A stretch of 64,000 nt of DNA from an uncultured Winogradskyella sp. (GTDB lineage Bacteria; Bacteroidota; Bacteroidia; Flavobacteriales; Flavobacteriaceae): the NCBI RefSeq assembly GCF_947496485.1, contig NZ_CANMCZ010000004.1, positions 1-64,000 of the forward strand, read 5' to 3'. The translations under genes were made by a program, and so were the position numbers. Positions 25,915 to 34,165 of this stretch are shown piece after piece (position 1 is the stretch's first letter; each line of letters opens with the position of its first letter). The notes under the pieces are model-generated. The model was not told the origin of the DNA. It worked only from the letters and a program-made list of their open reading frames with translations, and ran no database searches.

Positions 25915-26994
25915 TTAATTAAACTCTATATCAGTAATCTCTAATTTTAACCAGTTGAAATCTCCTCCAGATAATTTCCATGTGACTTTACATTTATTTG
26001 GAATTTTTACACCATTAAACTCTTTGTGAGATAAAGCTTCGACATGCCAAGTTTCGAGTGTAGAATTTGTACTGCCACCATAATAGCGATCCGCTGTAAA
26101 TGAGATAAAATCCCCTTTTGTACTAAATGAAAACACACCTGAAACAGATTGATTTTTGTAAATAAAAGTTGCTTTTGCTGAGGTTTCATCTATACTTTGC
26201 CAAGTCATGTATTTATTTAAAGCTGAGCTTGGAAACCAGCAGATTTCAGCCAAATATCTAATCATAGCTCCAGAATTTATTTTATCATTCTGAGATTCAT
26301 TAACTACGGGAATAATTGCACCTAATTTAATGAGCATTTCACCATTACCATCTGTTAATTTATCGCGACCAATCATCTTTATTAGTAAAGCATCAACTGT
26401 AGTACTCCATACAAAGGAAGAACTCTTTGTGTTAAAATATTGCGTTGCGACAAAAGGCATCCATTTACTGCTTGGCTTTGTGCGCATTTTACCTTTTTGT
26501 TTTAAGCGAACTGTAACTATTTCTTCCTTTCCGATGATACCAGAGTGTTTTAACCATTTTTGGATGACATTTGGAAGATGATTTAAATCCTCTTCTTTTA
26601 TGACTTTTATATTATTTTGAGTTATGTTACTAAACAGTTCCCTCGATTCTAATTCTACCATTTTTTGGAATCGATATTTACCATATGCATGTATACCAAC
26701 TAGCAGAATTATTAGATTAAGAATTGTACCTAATTTAGTATCATTCCATGCTATTATAATGAGCGTCTGAGATACAATTGCACTTGTGATTCCTAAGTAG
26801 AACCAATGTTTATTGCTTAAAAATTGAAATGCTGAAACCGTAAATAGAATAAAAGTGATTAACCAAAGTGCACCTATAGGTTTTGAAATGCCCAATACTT
26901 GTTTTTCAATTGATGTTGAAAGGAAGGCACTGACAAGACCCATTAAATGAATAAGTCCATGAATCCCCATTAGTATGGCAAATGCATATTTCAT
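25915..26994 (-). CDS. DUF6544-like membrane-anchored protein
   Basis: 359 residues: three or four membrane helices in the first 105, then a soluble domain of about 240 residues starting LPNVIQKWLKHSGIIG and containing KMRTKPSSKWMPF, AEICWFPSSAL and GVFSFSTKGDFISFTADRYY, features I associate with the DUF6544 family. Function unknown. It follows the outer-membrane protein gene at 27003 by 8 bases and shares its box 8 promoter. Confidence 0.65.
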   Translation of the reverse strand: MKYAFAILMGIHGLIHLMGLVSAFLSTSIEKQVLGISKPIGALWLITFILFTVSAFQFLSNKHWFYLGITSAIVSQTLIIIAWNDTKLGTILNLIILLVGIHAYGKYRFQKMVELESRELFSNITQNNIKVIKEEDLNHLPNVIQKWLKHSGIIGKEEIVTVRLKQKGKMRTKPSSKWMPFVATQYFNTKSSSFVWSTTVDALLIKMIGRDKLTDGNGEMLIKLGAIIPVVNESQNDKINSGAMIRYLAEICWFPSSALNKYMTWQSIDETSAKATFIYKNQSVSGVFSFSTKGDFISFTADRYYGGSTNSTLETWHVEALSHKEFNGVKIPNKCKVTWKLSGGDFNWLKLEITDIEFN

Positions 26995-27002
26995 AATGCC
27001 AA

Positions 27003-27584
27003 TTAAAAGGATTTAGATATACCAAGACCAAAGGATAAATAGTTTAAATCCACTTCAGTGGTTTGATTTTGAATAAACTCTAAATCTCTTGAAAGTGAAC
27101 GGTATCTAATACTTGGACGCAAGCTCCAGTTATTACCAAGTTTGTAGTCTAAGCCAGCTTCTAATTGCCAACCAAAGCCATGATTAGAATCATCTATGAG
27201 GTCTCCATTACCATCCTCAAGTTCTAAATGATTATAAATAGCTCCAGCTCTCAACAAATATGATAAATCTTCAGAGTTTCCTAAGGGATGAATAAATTGC
27301 AATCCAAAGGTGTAGCCTGTTTCGTCAAAATCTGCTTCGGCATCTTCAATAGCAAAAGTATTGTAACCCCAACCTGCGTAAGCGTGAAGATGTTCTAAAA
27401 AGCGATACCCAATTGTAGCTTCAAAACCAAAGCCTGTTTTTATGTTTGAGTTGCCCAAATCTTCAGTTGGGAAGTTAATATTTGGTCTAAATTCTGCTGA
27501 CCATTTATTTTGTGCAAAAGTGATACTTGTAATTAGTAAAAAAAATACAGCACAGTATAAGTTTAATTTTGAATTTTTCATCAC
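27003..27584 (-). CDS. Outer-membrane beta-barrel protein
   Basis: 193 residues with a signal peptide (LLITSITFAQNKW) and eight to ten alternating amphipathic strands, ending with the C-terminal LNYLSFGLGISKSF typical of inserted barrels. Strands such as GFEATIGYRFLEHLHAYAGWGYNTF are rich in glycine and aromatics, as in the OmpW/OmpA-like small barrels. Transport or structural role unknown. First gene from box 8, followed by the DUF6544-like gene. Confidence 0.75.
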   Translation of the reverse strand: MMKNSKLNLYCAVFFLLITSITFAQNKWSAEFRPNINFPTEDLGNSNIKTGFGFEATIGYRFLEHLHAYAGWGYNTFAIEDAEADFDETGYTFGLQFIHPLGNSEDLSYLLRAGAIYNHLELEDGNGDLIDDSNHGFGWQLEAGLDYKLGNNWSLRPSIRYRSLSRDLEFIQNQTTEVDLNYLSFGLGISKSF

Positions 27585-27621
27585 GAAATATTTTAATTTA
27601 GATTTTTTGCTTTATTACCGC

Positions 27622-27664
27622 CAAAGGTATAGTCAGAGCTAAGACTGTACAATGATATTGGTCA
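27622..27664 (-). promoter_or_regulatory. FNR/CRP-type box promoter of the beta-barrel operon (box 8)
   Basis: Box TGATATTGGTCA at 27653-27664, perfect -7 element TACCTTTG on the minus strand (27629-27622), in register. Confidence 0.78.
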
Positions 27665-27711
27665 TTGCAAGTTGTTTGTATTCAGGTGTTTAAAACTTAT
27701 TTAGTTCTTTG

Positions 27712-27780
27712 TTACAAAAGAAAAACAGTAGTTGATATAAGGATAAGTATTGTAATCACTAGTCTAATAAAGGTTCTCAT
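27712..27780 (-). CDS. Putative 22-residue membrane peptide
   Basis: A short minus-strand frame, ATG at 27780 to TAA at 27712, encodes MRTFIRL followed by 15 hydrophobic or small residues (ITILILIS, then TTVFLL), a single short membrane helix with a basic N-terminus. It begins about 20 bases after the transcription start predicted from box 9. No homologue is known to me. The frame is short enough to arise by chance; placement behind a regulatory box and the amphipathic-to-hydrophobic layout are the only support. Confidence 0.4.
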   Translation of the reverse strand: MRTFIRLVITILILISTTVFLL

Positions 27781-27804
27781 AATAGCATATTTGGTTCTAT
27801 AAGA

Positions 27805-27847
27805 CTAATTTAACAGGTGAATATATTTCTTAAAATGACCATAGTCA
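27805..27847 (-). promoter_or_regulatory. FNR/CRP-type box promoter of the small peptide (box 9)
   Basis: Perfect palindromic arms in TGACCATAGTCA (27836-27847). TAAATTAG on the minus strand (27812-27805) lies in register with one mismatch. No plus-strand element fits. Confidence 0.5.
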
Positions 27848-27889
27848 TTTTAGGAAATATTTTAGTACATATAGCAAAACTATTTTCAG

Positions 27890-27928
27890 TAAAAAAAACT
27901 GGGCAAGCTTATTTCTATGCTTACCCAG
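27890..27928 (-). terminator. Terminator of the GerW-like gene
   Basis: CTGGGCAAGC (27899-27908) pairs with GCTTACCCAG (27919-27928) with one mismatch. On the minus strand the stem is followed by eight T, 34 bases after the stop at 27962. Confidence 0.85.
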
Positions 27929-27961
27929 ATTAAAATTCAGTCCAAGAAAATATAATGAGAA

Positions 27962-28330
27962 CTAAGCCTCAACAGGCTCTTTACTTCTCTTTTCGACTAT
28001 CTTTTCTATTAAATCAGGTACTTTTTCAAAAGCAGCTGCAAGTCCATGCGTTTTACCAGCTTCAATAAAAGATATCTCATCATCTTTAGTTGCTAAAAAG
28101 CCTATAGGTTCAATTCCCATTCCAGCTCCAGCTCCCATGCCTTCACCTTTTTTACCTTTACTTTCTATACCTTCTCCGCCTCCAGAACCAAATCCCATAC
28201 CCACTTTAATAACAGGTACACATTTAAATTCTCCTAATTGAAACTCCTTACCAACAACTGTTTCTGTATTGGCCTCAGTTTTCATAAAATCTGTAATCTT
28301 TCCCAATAATTCTTCTAAATGTAGTTCCAT
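27962..28330 (-). CDS. GerW/YtfJ-like protein
   Basis: 122 residues. The pattern of a helical N-terminus, TVVGKEFQLGEFKCVPVIKVGMGFGSGGG, a glycine-rich loop (GEGMGAGAGMGIEPIGFLA) and a C-terminal helix matches the GerW (YtfJ) family, named from a Bacillus germination protein but widespread in non-sporulating bacteria. Function outside Bacillus is unknown. It follows a membrane-anchored gene by 11 bases; in Firmicutes, too, ytfJ sits next to a DUF2953 membrane gene. Confidence 0.85.
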   Translation of the reverse strand: MELHLEELLGKITDFMKTEANTETVVGKEFQLGEFKCVPVIKVGMGFGSGGGEGIESKGKKGEGMGAGAGMGIEPIGFLATKDDEISFIEAGKTHGLAAAFEKVPDLIEKIVEKRSKEPVEA

Positions 28331-28341
28331 AATATTATGTT

Positions 28342-28848
28342 TTAATTATTAATAAATGATTTAATTAAACGTATTGGTCTATTTTCAATAGATAATAGTA
28401 CGTTGTTTCTTCCTTCAAAATTTGCACTTAATTGGGTGTTGTTGTAAAAATTAAATAGCGCAAAAACAGGATAGAGTTTCGAATTAAAAATGCAGTCACC
28501 AGAATCTATCTCTGCCTGAAATTGTTTAACTCTAAAAGTTCCTAATACGTTTATTATTTTTCTTAAAGAAATAGTTTTTGAACTTCTCTTTTTTGTGGTT
28601 TTCTTATTGTTCTTGGTCTTGCTAGAAAAATTAATCTTCTTCAATGGATAAAAATCAAAATTTAAGAACATTACTTTTAAATGTACTTTTATAACTTCTA
28701 ACTCATCTGCTTCAATATTTGCTTTCGCTAATCCTTTGATTTGTATAAAATACTCATTGGTTCTAGTGTTTATGTATAAAATTATAGGAACGAACAATAA
28801 ATAGATGATTATTAATAATATCACTATTGAAAGTATAAGTAATAACAT
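28342..28848 (-). CDS. DUF2953-like membrane-anchored protein
   Basis: 168 residues with one N-terminal helix (about 2-24), a basic low-complexity stretch near 75-95 (KTKNNKKTTKKRSSK) and a beta-rich end containing FQAEIDSGDCIFNSKLYPVF. The layout resembles DUF2953, the common neighbour of GerW/YtfJ genes, and the GerW-like gene follows 11 bases later. First gene from box 10. Confidence 0.65.
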   Translation of the reverse strand: MLLLILSIVILLIIIYLLFVPIILYINTRTNEYFIQIKGLAKANIEADELEVIKVHLKVMFLNFDFYPLKKINFSSKTKNNKKTTKKRSSKTISLRKIINVLGTFRVKQFQAEIDSGDCIFNSKLYPVFALFNFYNNTQLSANFEGRNNVLLSIENRPIRLIKSFINN

Positions 28849-28862
28849 CCTTATTTTTGTGG

Positions 28863-28905
28863 TAAAGTAATATCAAAAATGTCCTTTTAACAATGATATT
28901 GGTCA
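28863..28905 (-). promoter_or_regulatory. FNR/CRP-type box promoter of the DUF2953/GerW pair (box 10)
   Basis: Box TGATATTGGTCA (28894-28905), the same 12-mer as boxes 8 and 11; TTACTTTA on the minus strand (28870-28863) is in register with one mismatch. Confidence 0.65.
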
Positions 28906-28906
28906 G

Positions 28907-29833
28907 TTATAACTTATTGTAATTCTTCAAAACTCTTAAAGCTCTGAGTGTATTCCAACGACTTGGTTTTCCTGCTTTTTCCATGTCAAAATGAGTTTGC
29001 CCAGGATGTTTTGCTTGTACATTCCAAGTACCATTTTTATTTCGCTTTTTTATTAGAATGTTTATAGCTGGTTGCATACGATTATCCCATTTTGTTTTAG
29101 AATATTGAAAATAATCTAAGGCACTCAAAATATCATAACGCCAGCGCCTTGGGTAAGATAGTTTCAAAAAATCCTTGTTGATTATTTTTCCGGTTCTATC
29201 CGAAATATAGAGTTGATGCATAAGGATAAATTCTTTTGAGGATGCCATAGCTTCTTTTACCTCTTCAATTCGATAGGTGTAGCCATTAATATCATATTCT
29301 GTAAGGCCTTCCAATATAGACAACGTTGTATGCAAGGAGCTATGTACTGGTCTTCCTCTATTGGATCTACAATTAAAACCTCCATCAGGCATTATCTGAT
29401 CTAGAATACAATCCACAACAGATTTTAAGTCTTCTTTATTTGTTTTGAAGTAGGATGCATAGTTTAAGAACATTCCATTAATACATTGGTCACTTATTTT
29501 ATTTTTCCCAATTGGTAAAATACCGCCATCATTTGCTTTTTTATGTTCTAGGATAATATCAATGGATTCTTTTATTAGCTTATTATTAGTTGCTATATAA
29601 AGGTTTCTTAAATCCATAAGCGTATAGTTTGATGATGTCCATTTGGGTTGGTAGAATGCTTTTCCCCAATGTCCTTTTTTATGACGTTTAGATAAGAATT
29701 GAGCACCAAAGCCTTCGGTTGCAATTCTGTTTCTTAAGTCTGGTCGTTTTTCATCTAACAAATCACGATGCACTTGATATTGGACGGATACATCACCTTC
29801 TAAAAGCCAGTTTATAATTTGTTGTTTATTCAT
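28907..29833 (-). CDS. Prenyltransferase/squalene-cyclase-like alpha-toroid protein
   Basis: 308 residues made of repeated helical hairpins with conserved glycines and aromatics: NDGGILPIG, DGGFNCRSNRGRPVHSSLHTT, NGTWNVQAKHPGQTHFDME. This is the alpha/alpha-toroid pattern of terpene cyclase and prenyltransferase repeats. The DxDD motif of squalene-hopene cyclases is not visible, so cyclase activity is doubtful. Last gene of a six-gene operon from box 11; the box 10 palindrome starts two bases after its stop. Confidence 0.65.
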   Translation of the reverse strand: MNKQQIINWLLEGDVSVQYQVHRDLLDEKRPDLRNRIATEGFGAQFLSKRHKKGHWGKAFYQPKWTSSNYTLMDLRNLYIATNNKLIKESIDIILEHKKANDGGILPIGKNKISDQCINGMFLNYASYFKTNKEDLKSVVDCILDQIMPDGGFNCRSNRGRPVHSSLHTTLSILEGLTEYDINGYTYRIEEVKEAMASSKEFILMHQLYISDRTGKIINKDFLKLSYPRRWRYDILSALDYFQYSKTKWDNRMQPAINILIKKRNKNGTWNVQAKHPGQTHFDMEKAGKPSRWNTLRALRVLKNYNKL

Positions 29834-29835
29834 CT

Positions 29836-30660
29836 TTATGATTTAAGAATAAATTTTTGTTTTATCGTATACTTTAATAAGTATATAAATGTTGCTAATG
29901 CACCTAACCATAGTAACATATAAAAAGGTAAAAGAGTATCCAATATCCCAGTTCTTTTAAAGGCGAAAATACTACCCACCAAAAGTACCAAGGGATATAT
30001 TACGCACTTTGTCATTACAATGATTGAAATGACATATCCCCAGATTTTCTTATTCCATAACAGGATTGCACCAACTACTAATGTGGATACTAACAACGAT
30101 AGATCGGTCGCAAAGACTACACTTGTTGGATGATCAGTTTGCGAAATACCAATTGGTAATTCATTTGTAAAAGCAAAACTCAATGATTGTGCAACCCATA
30201 ATCCTCCAATACATAAAGCAAAAAAAATCATAAAGCCACTAATCCATTTTACAGGAGTTTTATATATGATATACTTTTTTAGGGTTGCAAAATCTGTGTA
30301 CATTAAAGCAAGGATCAGCGCATAGGCAGAAAGTGTAAAAATAGATACATAAATTAGGAATAGTTCATTAAATGCCGCACCATACATATAAAAAATATAA
30401 TTGTACAGCATATACCAGAATGTACCCATTAATATGAGTTGTGCTTTTACCGAATGGTGATTTGCAAAAAATAAAGCCATGATCATTGTTGGGATTATAA
30501 TGCATATTGTGATAAGATCATTTCCAATCCAAACCGCTTTTACAAACTCATTATCGCGATAAATACTGCCTGCAAATAATCCTGAAAACGAAGCAATAAT
30601 CGCAAGTATTATAATGAGTATAGATAGTCTAATTAAAACTTTAGATAGAGGTGTTTTCAT
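29836..30660 (-). CDS. Polytopic membrane protein, unknown function
   Basis: 274 residues with about eight hydrophobic helices, few charged loops, and no recognisable transporter motif. It lies 2 bases before the toroid gene and 6 bases after the preceding membrane gene in the box 11 operon. Confidence 0.6.
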   Translation of the reverse strand: MKTPLSKVLIRLSILIIILAIIASFSGLFAGSIYRDNEFVKAVWIGNDLITICIIIPTMIMALFFANHHSVKAQLILMGTFWYMLYNYIFYMYGAAFNELFLIYVSIFTLSAYALILALMYTDFATLKKYIIYKTPVKWISGFMIFFALCIGGLWVAQSLSFAFTNELPIGISQTDHPTSVVFATDLSLLVSTLVVGAILLWNKKIWGYVISIIVMTKCVIYPLVLLVGSIFAFKRTGILDTLLPFYMLLWLGALATFIYLLKYTIKQKFILKS

Positions 30661-30666
30661 TTGATT

Positions 30667-31131
30667 TTAGCTTTTCCATACATAATTAAGATCCTTTTTC
30701 TTTAATACCATGAATGCAGCAATAGAAACTGTAATCGAAAATGGAAACGCGGAACCGACCATTAACGGAGCAATAGCCAATAAGAATAAAATAATACCAA
30801 TACAGGCAATCTTCACTATGAACCCTTTTAACAATATTCCTATTGCTATTAAAAGCTGACCTGTAGCAATTATTGGAATTAATATACTTACATACTTACT
30901 AAACCACCCATAAATAAAATCTCTGTAAAGCGGTATTGCTAATTCTCCATAATCCAAATAGTCATTGGGTTTTACCAATCCTAAATACATGTTAGCACAG
31001 AAAGCGCTAAAAAATAAAAGAGCAAATAAAATTCGTGTTGCTTTGGTGCGTTTCATAGCAACAATTAGTATAATGACACTAACTATTTGTGAGATTACGT
31101 AAGGAATTAAATATTCATTTAGTCCTTCCAT
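30667..31131 (-). CDS. Small four-helix membrane protein, DoxX-like
   Basis: 154 residues with four membrane helices. The third, in IPIIATGQLLIAIGILLKG, resembles the DoxX/DoxD-like family (helix with Gly-x-Leu-x-Ile-x-Ile-Gly), proteins linked to thiosulfate or quinone redox chemistry in some organisms. The assignment is tentative. Third-last gene of the box 11 operon. Confidence 0.5.
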   Translation of the reverse strand: MEGLNEYLIPYVISQIVSVIILIVAMKRTKATRILFALLFFSAFCANMYLGLVKPNDYLDYGELAIPLYRDFIYGWFSKYVSILIPIIATGQLLIAIGILLKGFIVKIACIGIILFLLAIAPLMVGSAFPFSITVSIAAFMVLKKKDLNYVWKS

Positions 31132-31162
31132 ATCTATTTATTTTTCTATCTATTTAACACTA

Positions 31163-31918
31163 TTATTCTGCAAGTTCCTTTTTCAAAATATTCTTAAATC
31201 GAGTTGCACTTAGATAATGGTCTTCTATTAGTTTACCATCATGTAAAAGGTTAAATACACCAAAGCCTGAAGGAGCGTTCTTAGCTTCTTTCACTGTGTT
31301 TAATTTGGTGACCTTTAAATCAATACCATAATCCATAGCAGTATTTATAAGATCGAAAACAGACTTGTCATGCCAAGGACATTGGTCTGCATACACTAAA
31401 TGCCACCCTTTATAGTTTTGTTGTTGCTTTTTCCAGTCATAAAATTCAGGTTTTTTAGCTGTGTCATCCCATTGTTTTGAAAGCAACTCGAATCTATCTT
31501 TTTTATCTAATTGTATAAATCCGTTTTTCTCAAACAATGATTTATCTGCTAACCATGAACCTTTACTTGTCATCACACACAAGCCTGACATATTTTGAGC
31601 TTTTGCGACTTTTTCGGCTTCGTTAATAAGTAGAGAGCCATAACCTTGGTTTCTATCTTTTTTAGAATAAACAGCGATACAGTGCACAAACATAAAGTCA
31701 TCGGCATTGACTGGTCTCCAGGCTTGTATTGCAGGTGTAAATTCAATAAAGCCAATCATTGTATCATTATCATCTTTTAAAATTCGTATTTGTAAGCCTT
31801 CTTTATAACGTTTTTCAAACCATTTACGCTTTGCCTCAAATCCTGGCTTTTTAATATCCTTAATGCAGAAAAGTGTTTCTTCATGGACATTTTTTGGTGT
31901 AACTTCTACTAGTTTCAT
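31163..31918 (-). CDS. GNAT acetyltransferase fused to a YoaP-like domain
   Basis: 251 residues. The N-terminal GNAT domain (about 1-145) shows the acetyl-CoA loop in CIAVYSKKDRNQGYGSLLI. The C-terminal part (about 160-250) begins GWHLVYADQCPWHDKSV and matches the YoaP-like extension, a thioredoxin-like region with a single cysteine. The acetylated substrate is unknown. It overlaps the next upstream gene by 4 bases. Confidence 0.78.
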   Translation of the reverse strand: MKLVEVTPKNVHEETLFCIKDIKKPGFEAKRKWFEKRYKEGLQIRILKDDNDTMIGFIEFTPAIQAWRPVNADDFMFVHCIAVYSKKDRNQGYGSLLINEAEKVAKAQNMSGLCVMTSKGSWLADKSLFEKNGFIQLDKKDRFELLSKQWDDTAKKPEFYDWKKQQQNYKGWHLVYADQCPWHDKSVFDLINTAMDYGIDLKVTKLNTVKEAKNAPSGFGVFNLLHDGKLIEDHYLSATRFKNILKKELAE

Positions 31919-32319
31919 AATTCCTCTTTTACAATTCTTATCATTTTTGCTGTCTGAGCAATAGGTATATCCCAGGCTTCTTTGATCTCACCTTCCATAA
32001 TACACCATACCACAACAGCATCGATCTCGATTGGTTTACCTTCCAATGACATGCTGTCTTTAACAAGTGCGATGACTATATTATCTCCTATAGCAGTTGC
32101 AGATATAGGGTTTACTTTAAAAGAACCACTAGTGCGACCTGCTAGTTTTTGAAAGAAATCCTTCAAACCAGAAAGACCGAAATAGTCTCCTTCTAACTCA
32201 GTAAGCTTAGGGTTAATATAATGCCAAACGAAATCTTCGGCTAAAATTTCAGCAGCAGTATTAGGATCTGCAGGATTAAACCTCTTTAAAATCGTGATAT
32301 TAGGATGTTCTTTATTCAT
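31915..32319 (-). CDS. NTF2-like / SnoaL-type domain protein
   Basis: 134 residues with the cone-like NTF2 fold pattern: LAEDFVWHYINPKL, LSGLKDFFQKLAG, and closing strands with WCIMEGEIKEAWDI. The family includes enzymes and binding proteins; no catalytic Asp/His pair can be assigned with confidence. Second gene of the box 11 operon. Confidence 0.7.
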   Translation of the reverse strand: MNKEHPNITILKRFNPADPNTAAEILAEDFVWHYINPKLTELEGDYFGLSGLKDFFQKLAGRTSGSFKVNPISATAIGDNIVIALVKDSMSLEGKPIEIDAVVVWCIMEGEIKEAWDIPIAQTAKMIRIVKEEL

Positions 32320-32323
32320 TCCT

Positions 32324-33451
32324 TTAATTTTTAACCAGTTGGTTATTAGGATGAAGTAAGTTTAAGGTCAATGCTCCATAAGTAATGGATATTATCACAA
32401 CAGAAAGTAATATTCCTGCATAAGGAATCATAGTGATTACACGCAAAACGATTGTACATAATAATGCCAGAAATGTGATACTCCAAAAACCCCAATTCTT
32501 TTGTTTTTTATACTTCAAATAATACATGAGCAACAATGACGCTACCAAATGACCAAACAACAAACTAAATATGAAAACTGCGGCAGCAAAAAGCCCGAGA
32601 GGGATGCCTATTGCGATAACAAACGAAATAAGTATCATTAATGGAATTCCGATTAGATAAATTAATCCGAAACCAAAGCTTTTTAAAACGCTATTTTCTA
32701 AATCGTCAACAGCATTTGAAAATGCATTTTTGAAAAGTGCATGTAAAACTAGAATAGCTAAAAATGAAGACAATATATAGGTGATCCATAATTTTAATGA
32801 ATTTGTACCCAAAGTGGTTAATGATAATTGCGACGTATCTTCACCAAGATCTTCATTAAATTGGGCTTCAGTGCTAACCAGTGAATTGTTAAAATCTATT
32901 TCACCATCGCTATTCCAATACTCTACATTCTTATGAAATTTAGCATTTGCTCCGATGATGAGATTTTCTCCTATTATTTTTGAGGATTCTTTTACAGTTC
33001 CATTAATTTGAACATCACCTCCTTTAATTTCAAGTTTGCCTGCGACCTCGCCATTAAAGTCAATATTACCAGCATAACACTTTAGATTACCATGTATAAT
33101 AGCATTTTTAGTAATGATAACCTCTCCACCAAAAACAACTAGATCATCACCAATTTCTGAATCAATGGTTGCCTTTCCTACTGCTATGCGAACATCATCT
33201 GCTACATAACTGTTAAGAAATAATTCACCACCAGCTGCCGTTAAATCTCCATTAATACTATCATTAATACTTAGTTTTCCTCCTGCTATGACCAAGTCTC
33301 CTTGTACTACGGCATCTACTTTTACCGATTCACCAGCACTGTAAGTATCATCCTGCTGTGTTTTATCAATGACGATTTCACCTTCATTTTCTGTTTGACC
33401 AAATGATACTATTGAACAGAGAATAAGGAATAAAGCTGTTATTTTTTTCAT
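32324..33451 (-). CDS. Bactofilin-like (polymer-forming) beta-helix protein with C-terminal membrane domain
   Basis: 375 residues with a signal peptide (LFLILCSIVSFGQ). Residues about 25-195 are a right-handed beta-helix of short repeats of the type VxGDLxxxGGxLxIN. About 230-365 holds four membrane helices. The start at 33451 (MKKITALF) is chosen because the -7 element of box 11 (33476-33483) overlaps the beginning of the longer frame. It heads a six-gene operon. Role unknown; a periplasmic scaffold tied to the inner membrane is plausible. Confidence 0.75.
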   Translation of the reverse strand: MKKITALFLILCSIVSFGQTENEGEIVIDKTQQDDTYSAGESVKVDAVVQGDLVIAGGKLSINDSINGDLTAAGGELFLNSYVADDVRIAVGKATIDSEIGDDLVVFGGEVIITKNAIIHGNLKCYAGNIDFNGEVAGKLEIKGGDVQINGTVKESSKIIGENLIIGANAKFHKNVEYWNSDGEIDFNNSLVSTEAQFNEDLGEDTSQLSLTTLGTNSLKLWITYILSSFLAILVLHALFKNAFSNAVDDLENSVLKSFGFGLIYLIGIPLMILISFVIAIGIPLGLFAAAVFIFSLLFGHLVASLLLMYYLKYKKQKNWGFWSITFLALLCTIVLRVITMIPYAGILLSVVIISITYGALTLNLLHPNNQLVKN

Positions 33452-33475
33452 TAGTACAAATTTTTGATTAGGCAT

Positions 33476-33518
33476 CAAAACTACTAGCTTTCAGTGATTT
33501 AAAAAATGATATTGGTCA
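33476..33518 (-). promoter_or_regulatory. FNR/CRP-type box promoter of the bactofilin-like operon (box 11)
   Basis: Box TGATATTGGTCA at 33507-33518, perfect -7 element TAGTTTTG on the minus strand (33483-33476), in register. Confidence 0.78.
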
Positions 33519-33560
33519 TTAGTATACCCAAAAACTAACATTGAAAATAGAGTTTCAAAA

Positions 33561-33603
33561 TGATATATATCATTGATTAAAAGGTGAGTAGATGTTTATT
33601 TTG
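33561..33603 (+). promoter_or_regulatory. FNR/CRP-type box promoter of the flavoprotein operon (box 12)
   Basis: Perfect palindrome TGATATATATCA at 33561-33572; TTATTTTG (33596-33603) is in register with one mismatch. Transcription would start near 33608, after the first possible start of the gene. Confidence 0.65.
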
Positions 33604-33625
33604 TAACATAAATAATTTGAAGCTT

Positions 33626-34117
33626 ATGAAAAATTTATTATTAACAGGAATCTTTGTTATTACAACAATCTTTAGCCTGTCAGCGCAAAATGAATTAAAT
33701 GCGACGCAGCTAGATACTGTACAGCCAAAATTTGAAATTAAAGTAATTACAAGTGTGGAGTCTATTGTACCACTTGGTCTTGGTCGCTCACGCTTAATTT
33801 CTGCAAATACAGATCGCGATTATAAAGAATTTACATCTGAGCAAACTGAAGATGACAACACACGTAACAAATCCAAACGAAAAAATATTCGTGTTAAGGA
33901 CTTTGAAGAAACAAAATTGTTAAACTTCTATAATATTGGAGGTATACGTTTTCAAAATATTGCGTCTAACGATGCTGTAATATCTTCAAAGTTAACAGCA
34001 ATGTTAGCTGAGGGTTGGGATCTCATATTTGTGACCAGTGCAGTAGAAAGCGATGCTGGTGAAACGGATGAGCAAGGTATTTTTATTACACGCTATATTT
34101 TTAAAAGAAAGTTATGA
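33626..34117 (+). CDS. Secreted hypothetical protein
   Basis: 163 residues with a signal peptide (MKNLLLTGIFVITTIFSLSAQ). A conserved-looking segment near the end, SSKLTAMLAEGWDLIFVTSAVES, resembles the C-terminal part of DUF4177-like proteins. The start at 33626 follows from box 12. First gene of a plus-strand run of seven. Confidence 0.6.
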   Translation: MKNLLLTGIFVITTIFSLSAQNELNATQLDTVQPKFEIKVITSVESIVPLGLGRSRLISANTDRDYKEFTSEQTEDDNTRNKSKRKNIRVKDFEETKLLNFYNIGGIRFQNIASNDAVISSKLTAMLAEGWDLIFVTSAVESDAGETDEQGIFITRYIFKRKL

Positions 34118-34165
34118 GTACACATATTTATATGTTGCGCTTTATGCTACGAAAATAATAAACTC

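Noticed and set aside
28907-29833. Squalene-hopene cyclase
   Set aside because: Only the toroid repeat pattern is present, the protein is about half the usual length and the DxDD catalytic motif is not seen.
33451-33478. Longer N-terminus (start at 33478) for the bactofilin-like protein
   Set aside because: The -7 element of box 11 overlaps that ATG, and the signal peptide begins at the ATG at 33451.
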